Below are positions 22,819-29,908 of a stretch of 64,000 bases of DNA, one piece after another. Origin of the DNA: JAGQYH01 sp041393015 (lineage in GTDB: Bacteria > Bacteroidota > Bacteroidia > Chitinophagales > JADIYW01); contig JAWKKV010000004.1 of the NCBI GenBank assembly GCA_041393015.1, positions 1-64,000 of the forward strand, in the 5' to 3' direction. The notes beneath the pieces were generated by a model that was not told the DNA's origin, made no database searches, and worked only from the letters and a program-made list of their open reading frames with translations. The number at the start of each line of letters is the position of its first letter. Positions within the stretch are counted from its first letter, which is position 1. Position numbers and translations under genes: made by a program.

Positions 22819-24123
22819 ATGGCAATATTTGAATTTTTATCGTTTGATGATCCGGGAACTCAAATTGTTACCATTGGTACAGTGATTTTAGGCGCTGTAG
22901 CTTCAATTATTGGCTGCTTTACATTTCTACAAAAACGTGCCCTAATTGGAGATGCAATTTCTCATTCGGTATTGCCAGGTATTTGTTTAGCATTTATTTT
23001 ATCAGGAACTAAAAATCCATATTACATGCTAATTGGTGCTTTTATTTCTGGTTGGTTATCGGTTATTCTTTCCGATTGGATTACCCGAACTTCTAAGATC
23101 AAGGCAGATACATCTATTGCCATTGTGCTGTCTTTTTTCTTTGCTATCGGTATGATGATGCTTTCTATTATTCAACACTCAGGAAATGTTAATCAAGCCG
23201 GTTTGCATCATTTTTTGTTTGGAAAAGCAGCAGCCATCATCAAAGAGGATGTTGTCATGTTTCTTTATGTAGCGGCAATTGCGTTAGTAATCATCATTGT
23301 TTATTTCCGAGCTTTTAAACTCTATATTTTTGATATTGAATTTGCCAAAAGTATCGGCTTGCCTGTAAAATGGTTAGATTTTTTATTGACCACTTTAGCC
23401 GTTTTAGCCATTGCATTAGGCATAAGAGCCGTAGGTGTAGTAATGATGTCAGCTTTATTGATTGGTCCGGCCGCAGCAGCTAGTTTTTGGACAGGTAATT
23501 TAAAAAAGATGCTATTGATATCAGCAATTGTTGGATCATTGGCTGGTTTTTTTGGTGCGATGATTTCTTATATGCGGCCTCAAATGCCAACAGGGCCTTG
23601 GATAATTATTGTTCTATCAGTGATTGCATTTACCTCTATTGTAATGGGAACTGAAAAGGGCGTTCTACATAAATGGAGAAAGCGACAAGCATTTAAAAAT
23701 AAAGTGTTGAGGGAAAATATTTTGAAGATTTTTTATCACTTGGGAGAAAATCAAGAAGATTTTTTACAACCAAGAACGCTTCAAGAATTGATAGAAAGAA
23801 GAGCTTACAATAAGAACGAAATACTTAAAGGCTTGAATCAGTTAAAAAGTAAACATTGGGTTGGCCAGACGGAATCAAATCATTGGGCATTAACCAAACA
23901 AGGCAACATCGAGAGTGCAAAGTTGATAAGATTACATCGCCTTTGGGAAGTCTATTTGTCTGAACATCTGAATATTGCAGCAGATCATGTGCACGACGAC
24001 GCTGAAGCCATAGAGCATATTTTAACACCCAAACTTCAAGCTCGCTTAGAAAGCGTTTTGAAAGGTAGAACTACAGATCCGCACGATAAAGCTATTCCAA
24101 ACTTAAATAAGATGGATAAATGA
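22819..24123 (+). CDS. Metal ABC permease fused to DtxR-like winged-helix and metal-sensing domains
   Basis: Residues 1 to about 285 are an ABC-3 permease with eight or nine helices and 'FTFLQKRALIGDAISHSVLPG' and 'GVVMMSALLIGPAAAA'. Residues about 291-365 look like a winged helix ('RENILKIFYHLGE', 'LQELIERRAYNKNEILKGLNQL'). Residues about 370-425 match the DtxR metal-binding and dimerisation domain, keeping the ligands in 'LHRLWEVYL' and 'AEAIEHIL' and the end 'TTDPHDKAIP'. So a membrane transporter carries the sensor domains of its own repressor family. The domain may gate transport or hold the metal; both are inference. The second permease starts four bases inside it. Confidence 0.9.
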   Translation: MAIFEFLSFDDPGTQIVTIGTVILGAVASIIGCFTFLQKRALIGDAISHSVLPGICLAFILSGTKNPYYMLIGAFISGWLSVILSDWITRTSKIKADTSIAIVLSFFFAIGMMMLSIIQHSGNVNQAGLHHFLFGKAAAIIKEDVVMFLYVAAIALVIIIVYFRAFKLYIFDIEFAKSIGLPVKWLDFLLTTLAVLAIALGIRAVGVVMMSALLIGPAAAASFWTGNLKKMLLISAIVGSLAGFFGAMISYMRPQMPTGPWIIIVLSVIAFTSIVMGTEKGVLHKWRKRQAFKNKVLRENILKIFYHLGENQEDFLQPRTLQELIERRAYNKNEILKGLNQLKSKHWVGQTESNHWALTKQGNIESAKLIRLHRLWEVYLSEHLNIAADHVHDDAEAIEHILTPKLQARLESVLKGRTTDPHDKAIPNLNKMDK

Positions 24124-24968
24124 ATGGTTTTTGGATCATATTAGTGGGAAGCTTAGTGGCTTGTAGCTGTGCACTTTTAGGAGCATTTTTGATTCTGAGA
24201 AGAATGGCAATGGTAGGAGATGCTATCGCACATGCAGTATTACCAGGCATTGTAATTGCTTTTCTTATTTCGGGTTCTAGAGCAAGTTTACCGGTTTTGA
24301 TTGGTGCGGCCATCACTGGAATGTTAACCACCGTCTTAATTGAGTTATTAAATAAAAAAGGAGGCTTGCAAGAAGATGCGTCCATTGGCATTTCTTTTAC
24401 TTTTTTATTTGCAATAGGAGTAATCTTGATAAGTGCATTTACCGGTCATGTAGATTTAGACCAAGATTGTGTTTTAAATGGGCAAATTGATTATCTGCCT
24501 TTGGATATCGGCTCAATAGTCTTTTTGGGTCAATCCATTCCAAGAAGTGTATGGACCATTTTGCCGACTTTTCTGATTATTCTTGGCTTTGTAGGGATTG
24601 GTTTTAAAGGATTAAGATTAACCACTTTTGATAATGAATTTGCTGCAGCCATTGGCGTAAATGTTGCCCTTTGGCATTATCTGTTGATGGGCGCTGTTTC
24701 ACTCACTACGGTGGTGTCATTTGAGGCGGTTGGCGCGATTCTCGTAGTGGCCTTTTTAGTGATTCCTCCATCCGCGGCGTATTTGGTGACGCATAAGTTA
24801 AAACCAATGCTGGTGTTATCTTGTGTCATAGGAATTTTATCGGCAGTGGGCGGCTATTATTTGGCTGTTTTTTTAGATAGTTCTACAGCAGCCTGTATGG
24901 CCGTGGTTAGCGGTTTGATTTTCTTTTCAATTTTTGTTTTCGGTAAGATCAAGTCAGTATTTAACTAA
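24120..24968 (+). CDS. Second metal ABC transporter permease
   Basis: The 282-residue protein has eight hydrophobic helices and the ABC-3 family motifs 'FLILRRMAMVGDAIAHAVLPG', 'GFKGLRLTTFDNEFAAAIG' and 'FEAVGAILVVAFLVIPPSAA'. It lacks the C-terminal domains of the preceding permease. Two different permeases form the transmembrane heterodimer. The ATG overlaps the TGA of the previous gene (ATGA). About 150 AT-rich bases follow, with an inverted TAACTAAC/GTTAGTTA pair at 24963 and 25011 that could terminate transcription. Confidence 0.93.
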   Translation: MNGFWIILVGSLVACSCALLGAFLILRRMAMVGDAIAHAVLPGIVIAFLISGSRASLPVLIGAAITGMLTTVLIELLNKKGGLQEDASIGISFTFLFAIGVILISAFTGHVDLDQDCVLNGQIDYLPLDIGSIVFLGQSIPRSVWTILPTFLIILGFVGIGFKGLRLTTFDNEFAAAIGVNVALWHYLLMGAVSLTTVVSFEAVGAILVVAFLVIPPSAAYLVTHKLKPMLVLSCVIGILSAVGGYYLAVFLDSSTAACMAVVSGLIFFSIFVFGKIKSVFN

Positions 24969-25123
24969 CTCTTTATATTGATTATAATTAGCATAATATA
25001 AACTAAATCAGTTAGTTATTTAATTGCAAATAAGAACTATTTCGATTTTATTTAAAATTTGTTCTAAATATTGTAAAAAGTTGTTCCTATCTTAGAGATA
25101 ATACTTCATTCAAGTTTTAAGTT

Positions 25124-25714
25124 ATGAAAAATAGTCTCTTGTTTTTAGCAACAATCTTTATGTTGAACAGTTGTGTTGAATTGCCTAATCTGTTACCGAA
25201 TGGATCCGGCGAGGATAGCGATATGGTAATTGTAGAGTACAATGATCTATTGAAAAATTTGGTTACAAGTTATAATTTGGCAAGTTTCGATGATACTCTT
25301 GTGGTAGATGATATGCTATCTATTCGTTTCTATTTTAACACTCCCGGAACGTCATGTAACGGGTCCTATGAAATGCACATGGTCAATGGTCATCTGCTGA
25401 AAGTAAATTCCGGTGGAAATGAGTTTCAATTTTTAACGGAAGGTGATTTAGTGGGTGGAATTGTGGAAGGAACCTGGGGGAACAATGGAGTGATCTCTGT
25501 TACACAAGATTTTTATGCTGTCTGTATTAAAACCTTTCATCTACCGGAAAACAAAGATGCAGTAGTAGGTATTCGATTTAAAGATAATTTGAACAAATGG
25601 CACTATGGCTGGGTAGTGTTTTATCTGGATACTACCGGACCTAATGAAGAACTTTATTTAAAAGCAGTGGGCTACAATAAACAACCCGGCACCAATGTAA
25701 GAATAGGCGGCTAG
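25124..25714 (+). CDS. Lipoprotein, first of a third tandem paralogue pair
   Basis: The 196-residue protein has a lipobox (FMLNSC, Cys17). The mature part begins 'VELPNLLPNGSGEDSDMVIVEY'-like and contains 'LSIRFYFN', 'EGDLVGGIVEGTWGNNG', 'GIRFKDNLNKWHYGWVVFYLDT' and the C-terminal 'GYNKQPGTNVRIGG'. It aligns along its length with the next gene. The pattern of beta strands, Trp-Tyr-Gly-Trp and a terminal repeat is unlike any family I can name. It follows the metal transporter operon but is separated by 155 bases, so a functional link is not supported. Confidence 0.85.
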   Translation: MKNSLLFLATIFMLNSCVELPNLLPNGSGEDSDMVIVEYNDLLKNLVTSYNLASFDDTLVVDDMLSIRFYFNTPGTSCNGSYEMHMVNGHLLKVNSGGNEFQFLTEGDLVGGIVEGTWGNNGVISVTQDFYAVCIKTFHLPENKDAVVGIRFKDNLNKWHYGWVVFYLDTTGPNEELYLKAVGYNKQPGTNVRIGG

Positions 25715-25756
25715 TGCTCCACAGCATCAGACTACTTCAAAATTAAAATGATACAA

Positions 25757-26314
25757 ATGAAAAATTTATGGATATTTTGTTTATCAGTCTTTATGTTGAA
25801 CAGCTGCGTAGAATTGCCTGATTTGCTTCCTAATGGTACCGGGGAAGACAGTGATATGGTGATTGTGGAGTATAGCTCTACACTAAATAATGCGCTCACC
25901 GGTAATTTTCTAGTGGTAGATGATAATCTTTCCATCCGTTACTATTTTAACGGATCCGGTTGTGATGGCACTTTCGATATGCAAATGATATTTGGGAATA
26001 TTTTAATGACGCTGGATGGCAAGTTTCGATTTTTAGAAGAAGGAGATCTGGTCGGTGGATTGGTGGATGGCACCTGGGGCAACAATGGAGCACTTTACAG
26101 TACAATGGATTTCTTCTGGTATTGTCACAATACCTACTATTTGCCCGAAGATCAAGATGTTGCTATTGGGATTCGTTTCAGAGACAGTAACCTTCAATGG
26201 CATTATGGTTGGGTAGTGTTGTATTTAGACACCACAGAGCCTTATGAATTGCTCAATATCAAAGCAGTAGGCTACAATAAAAAAGCCGGCACCAACGTCA
26301 GGATCGGTCACTAG
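25757..26314 (+). CDS. Lipoprotein, paralogue of the 25.1 kb gene
   Basis: I prefer the ATG at 25757 (MKNLWIFCLS) over 25748. The lipobox is again FMLNSC. The shared blocks are 'VELPDLLPNGTGEDSDMVIV', 'FLEEGDLVGGLVDGTWGNNG', 'IGIRFRDSNLQWHYGWVVLYLDTT' and 'GYNKKAGTNVRIG'. By eye about two thirds of residues agree, so the duplication is more recent than the other two lipoprotein pairs in the window. It is separated from the first copy by a short gap and may be co-transcribed with it. Confidence 0.85.
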   Translation: MKNLWIFCLSVFMLNSCVELPDLLPNGTGEDSDMVIVEYSSTLNNALTGNFLVVDDNLSIRYYFNGSGCDGTFDMQMIFGNILMTLDGKFRFLEEGDLVGGLVDGTWGNNGALYSTMDFFWYCHNTYYLPEDQDVAIGIRFRDSNLQWHYGWVVLYLDTTEPYELLNIKAVGYNKKAGTNVRIGH

Positions 26315-26411
26315 ATAAAATTGAATTACCATCTTAATTTTTCCTAATTATTAAGGCAGTTTTAAATATTGCCATTGATGGGCAATCTGTTCACAACTTT
26401 CAGTCAATAGG

Positions 26412-26442
26412 TTTGAAAAGCCTTTTCAAAGAGCTAAATTCG
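26412..26442 (+). promoter_or_regulatory. Promoter of atpD-atpC
   Basis: TTTG at 26412-26415 and TAAATTCG at 26435-26442 (one mismatch to TAnnTTTG) are 19 bases apart, about 40 bases before the atpD start. Confidence 0.55.
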
Positions 26443-26478
26443 CGGCACAATTTTAATAGATCATAAACACAATCATAC

Positions 26479-27990
26479 ATGGCTAATATTGGAAAAGTGA
26501 AACAGGTGATCGGACCTGTAGTTGACGTAGTTTTCGCAGAAGGTGAAAATAATCTTCCTGCAATCTTAAATGCATTGGTAATTAAAAAGGCAGACGGTTC
26601 TGATTTGGTATTGGAATGTCAGCAACACTTAGGAGAAAACAGTGTTAGAGCCATTGCAATGGATTCTACAGATGGATTGGCTAGAGGTACTGAAGTAATT
26701 GATCAAGGTGCTACTATCAAAATGCCTGTTGGTGAAGAAATCAAAGGTCGTTTATTCAATGTAATTGGAGATACTATTGATGGTATGAAGCCTTTGGATA
26801 AAAGTAATGGCTACTCTATTCACGGTAAGCCACCAAAATTTGAGGATTTAGCGACTTCAACGGAAGTGTTATTTACAGGAATCAAGGTGATTGACTTAAT
26901 TGAGCCTTATTCAAAAGGTGGAAAAATTGGATTATTCGGTGGTGCCGGTGTAGGTAAAACGGTATTGATTCAAGAATTGATTAACAACATCGCCAAAGGT
27001 TACGATGGTTTGTCAGTATTTGCTGGTGTAGGAGAGCGTACGAGAGAAGGAAACGACTTAATGCGTGAGATGATTGAAGCAGGTATTGTAAAATATGGCA
27101 AAGAATTTATCCATTCTATGGAAGAAGGTGGATGGGATCTTTCAAAAGTGAACTACGAAGAATTAAGTAAATCACAAGCATCTTTCGTATTCGGACAAAT
27201 GAATGAGCCTCCTGGAGCAAGAGCAAGAGTAGCTTTATCAGGATTGACATTAGCAGAATACTTTAGAGATGGAGATAAAAATGATCCTAACGGAGGAAAA
27301 GATATCTTATTCTTCGTAGATAACATCTTTAGATTTACACAAGCAGGTTCTGAGGTGTCAGCACTATTAGGAAGGATGCCTTCAGCAGTAGGTTACCAAC
27401 CAACATTGGCTACTGAGATGGGTGCGATGCAAGAAAGAATTACTTCAACAAAAAGAGGTTCAATTACATCGGTACAAGCGGTTTACGTTCCTGCGGATGA
27501 TTTAACTGACCCTGCACCGGCAACAACATTTGCTCACTTAGATGCAACAACTGTATTAAGTAGAAAGATTGCTGAGTTAGGAATTTATCCTGCAGTAGAT
27601 CCATTAGATTCTACTTCAAGAATTTTGTCTCCAGAAGTATTGGGTGCAAGACATTACGGTGTAGCTCAAGAAGTAAAAGAAATCTTACAACGTTATAAAG
27701 AATTACAAGATATCATTGCTATTTTAGGTATGGACGAATTATCTGAAGAAGATAGATTAGTTGTTCATAGAGCAAGAAGAGTACAAAGATTTTTATCTCA
27801 ACCTTTCCACGTAGCCGAGCAATTTACAGGTACACCTGGTGTTTTTGTTCCAATTGAGGAAACATTAAAAGGTTTTGAAATGATCTTAGCTGGTGAAGTG
27901 GATGAATATCCTGAAGCAGCTTTTAATTTAAAAGGAAATATTGACGAAGTAATTGAAGCAGGTAAGAAAATGTTAGCCGACGTTGCTTAA
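26479..27990 (+). CDS. atpD: F1 ATP synthase beta subunit
   Basis: The 503-residue catalytic subunit has an N-terminal beta barrel ('IGPVVDVVFAEG'), Walker A at residues 154-161 (GGAGVGKT), 'VGERTREGNDL' with the catalytic Glu, Walker B 'DILFFVDNIFRF', and 'ALLGRMPSAVGYQPTLATEMG'. It makes ATP from ADP and phosphate using the proton or sodium gradient. The genes for the other F1 and Fo subunits are not adjacent; in Bacteroidota the beta and epsilon subunit genes are often apart from the main operon. A promoter of its own supports separate transcription. Confidence 0.98.
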   Translation: MANIGKVKQVIGPVVDVVFAEGENNLPAILNALVIKKADGSDLVLECQQHLGENSVRAIAMDSTDGLARGTEVIDQGATIKMPVGEEIKGRLFNVIGDTIDGMKPLDKSNGYSIHGKPPKFEDLATSTEVLFTGIKVIDLIEPYSKGGKIGLFGGAGVGKTVLIQELINNIAKGYDGLSVFAGVGERTREGNDLMREMIEAGIVKYGKEFIHSMEEGGWDLSKVNYEELSKSQASFVFGQMNEPPGARARVALSGLTLAEYFRDGDKNDPNGGKDILFFVDNIFRFTQAGSEVSALLGRMPSAVGYQPTLATEMGAMQERITSTKRGSITSVQAVYVPADDLTDPAPATTFAHLDATTVLSRKIAELGIYPAVDPLDSTSRILSPEVLGARHYGVAQEVKEILQRYKELQDIIAILGMDELSEEDRLVVHRARRVQRFLSQPFHVAEQFTGTPGVFVPIEETLKGFEMILAGEVDEYPEAAFNLKGNIDEVIEAGKKMLADVA

Positions 27991-28024
27991 TTTGCTTTAA
28001 AATACATTACTCAAAATAGACAAT

Positions 28025-28273
28025 ATGCATATAGATATTTTATCACCAGAAGAAAATCTTTACTCAGGAGAGATAGAGTATATTAAACTTCCAGGACAAA
28101 GCGGTTCATTTGAAGTGCTTAATAATCACGCACCTTTAATCAGTGCTTTAAAAGAAGGAAAAGTGATCGTAAGAGGAGATGATGGTGTTCAAGAGTTTAA
28201 AATTAAGAGCGGTATTGTTGAAGTATTAAACAATAAAGTTTCTGTATTAACAGAAGGACTTTTAGATGATTAA
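28025..28273 (+). CDS. atpC: F1 ATP synthase epsilon subunit, short form
   Basis: The 82-residue protein consists of the N-terminal beta-sandwich only: 'ILSPEENLYSGEIEYIKLPG', 'GSFEVLNNHAPLISALKEGKV' and 'FKIKSGIVEVLNNKVSVLTE'. The C-terminal helical hairpin that inhibits ATP hydrolysis in longer epsilon subunits is absent, as is common in Bacteroidota. It follows atpD by 34 bases in one operon and ends at a terminator. Confidence 0.93.
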   Translation: MHIDILSPEENLYSGEIEYIKLPGQSGSFEVLNNHAPLISALKEGKVIVRGDDGVQEFKIKSGIVEVLNNKVSVLTEGLLDD

Positions 28274-28299
28274 CTTACTACAAGAACATAGAGAAAGGA

Positions 28300-28330
28300 A
28301 AGGGAAGTCAATTTGATTTCCCTTTTTTTT
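28300..28330 (+). terminator. Terminator after atpC
   Basis: GGGAAGTCA pairs with TGATTTCCC (one wobble) around a short loop, followed by eight T residues. Confidence 0.85.
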
Positions 28331-28339
28331 TATGGTGTT

Positions 28340-28374
28340 AAGACCTAAAAGGTTTTCGAAACCTTTTAGGTCTT
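28340..28374. repeat. Perfect 16-bp palindrome (interspersed hairpin repeat)
   Basis: AAGACCTAAAAGGTTT at 28340-28355 is the exact reverse complement of 28359-28374, with a TCG loop. It lies outside the atpC terminator. Palindromes of the form 'GACCTAAAAGGT...ACCTTTTAGGTC' are, to my knowledge, a frequent dispersed repeat in Bacteroidota genomes; whether more copies exist here cannot be told from one window. Confidence 0.7.
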
Positions 28375-28416
28375 ATATAAGAAATTTTTTGGCTTTTGAT
28401 TCGTTAGTTTTAATAA

Positions 28417-28827
28417 ATGAAGTCTATTCCAAAAACTTGGTTATTTGTTGCACTGATTGCAATTCTTAGTTTGAATTTTACTTCGGCACAAAATAATGAT
28501 ATTGAAAATGATGGTTCTGAAATTTACACTTTGGTAGAAGAAATGCCAGAGTTTCCTGGTGGTTTGAAAGAATTATTAAAGTTTATTGCATCAAATTTAG
28601 ATTTTCCTCCAACACAAATTCAATATCTAGAAAGAATAAAAGTTAGATTTATTATTGATGAATATGGTATTGTTTGTGAGCCAACCATTCAAAGTGGGAA
28701 TGATATGGCTATTAATAATGAAGTTTTAAGAATGATTAACTTAATGCCTTTGTGGAAACCAGGAAAAAATGATGGGAAACCAGTTAAAGTGTATTTTACT
28801 TTACCATTGAGAATAGGATTAGAATAG
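28417..28827 (+). CDS. Periplasmic protein with TonB C-terminal domain
   Basis: The 136-residue protein has a signal peptide ending near FTSAQN and then a TonB C-terminal domain (PF03544): 'VEEMPEFPGGLKELLKFIASN', 'RIKVRFIIDEYGIV' and 'GKPVKVYFTLPLRI'. It lacks the N-terminal membrane anchor and the Pro-rich linker of true TonB. Such secreted TonB_C proteins are abundant in Bacteroidota, where they have probable roles in envelope assembly or partner binding rather than energising transport. A palindromic repeat lies just upstream. Confidence 0.85.
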   Translation: MKSIPKTWLFVALIAILSLNFTSAQNNDIENDGSEIYTLVEEMPEFPGGLKELLKFIASNLDFPPTQIQYLERIKVRFIIDEYGIVCEPTIQSGNDMAINNEVLRMINLMPLWKPGKNDGKPVKVYFTLPLRIGLE

Positions 28828-28900
28828 TGTGTTACAAATCTTGTCAAATCAAATATCCAATATCGAACAAGGAATATCGATTTAGGAATATGTTTTTTTT

Positions 28901-28935
28901 GCCTACAGCCTACAGCCTACAGCCTACAGCCTACT
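28901..28935. repeat. Tandem 7-bp repeat, five units
   Basis: Four exact GCCTACA units and a fifth GCCTACT cover 28901-28935. The last unit contains the stop codon of the minus-strand barrel gene. The unit length is not a multiple of three. Confidence 0.85.
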
Positions 28936-29749
28936 GTGGAATATTCTTCTTCGGCCAAATACCGCTAAAACCTATTTGTACATTTCCTCTTGGACTGTTC
29001 GGTGACAATCCGGCTCCGGCAGCAAAATCTAATTGAACATTGCTTTTCATTTTATAGATCAATCCGCCATTTAAAAAGTAGTCATTTCTAAAATTATTGT
29101 GTTTAACATTGGCATATACCTCAACAAAGGCAGTAATCTTATCGCTAAATTGTTGATTTACATTCAATGCTACCACAAAAAATGGATCAATTGCAGGATT
29201 TCCTTCTGTATCTAAAACTTGTAAATTTTCTCGCCATTCAGCGCCATAGTTGATTCGCATATTGGTTTTATCACTCAAATCAATATCCATGGCTACTCTA
29301 AAAGCAGGCAATACTTTAGTGTCTTTAAAATTTTTAGTACCAAAATTTATTCCGGCTTCACCAACAAAGGCTAAGCCCATATTACCATCGCCTTTCTCTT
29401 TCATTAATACCTTTAACCCAGCTTTTGGAGAGGCAAAACCTATTTCATGATTTCCGTTCGATAGTGTACCAGGCACTCTAAAACCAACCGTCATTTCCAT
29501 TAATTTCATCATACCAATTCTCACCAATGTTTGATTGTAATTAAAGGAGTAATTATCCTGATCAATAATATTAGCACGGAAACCAGTTTCAATGGCAAAT
29601 GTCTTCACAGGCAGAATTACACCGGAAGTTGTCAATTGAGGTCGGTCGGCAATATAAGTGTAAGGCGTTGTTTCTTCAGTAGTTGTTTGGCATACACTAA
29701 TATTTACTAATAGACAGAATAAAGTAGTAAAAATGGATATATATTTCAT
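28931..29749 (-). CDS. Outer-membrane barrel protein of the phenol-degradation transporter type (PF13557)
   Basis: The 272-residue protein has a signal peptide (VNISVCQT region) and the family's opening 'YIADRPQLTTSGVILPVKTFAIETGF'-type segment. It continues with paired beta strands separated by short turns ('GMMKLMEMTVGFRVPG', 'LAFVGEAGINFGTKN', 'NVQLDFAAGAGLSPNSPRG'). This is the Phenol_MetA_deg / 'transporter' barrel family of porin-like proteins found in many Gram-negatives. Its substrate is unknown. The stop codon lies in a 7-bp tandem repeat. It is transcribed alone, toward the TonB_C gene. Confidence 0.75.
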   Translation of the reverse strand: MKYISIFTTLFCLLVNISVCQTTTEETTPYTYIADRPQLTTSGVILPVKTFAIETGFRANIIDQDNYSFNYNQTLVRIGMMKLMEMTVGFRVPGTLSNGNHEIGFASPKAGLKVLMKEKGDGNMGLAFVGEAGINFGTKNFKDTKVLPAFRVAMDIDLSDKTNMRINYGAEWRENLQVLDTEGNPAIDPFFVVALNVNQQFSDKITAFVEVYANVKHNNFRNDYFLNGGLIYKMKSNVQLDFAAGAGLSPNSPRGNVQIGFSGIWPKKNIPQ

Positions 29750-29908
29750 CAGTTGACTTTAGTGCTTGAATTTATAAATATTATTGACAGCATTCATAAA
29801 ATCTTGTTAGTAAGTAGTTTTGGCATTTAAATTATAAATTTATTGGTTTAGAATTTTTATCTTAATATATTTCGTCCTTTAAAGGCAAGTCCCAAAGAAA
29901 ACCCCTAC

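Noticed and set aside
28827..29036. Small plus-strand gene with Pro-Thr-Ala-Tyr repeats
   Set aside because: The repeated peptide is the translation of the 7-bp tandem repeat, and the rest is antisense to the barrel gene.
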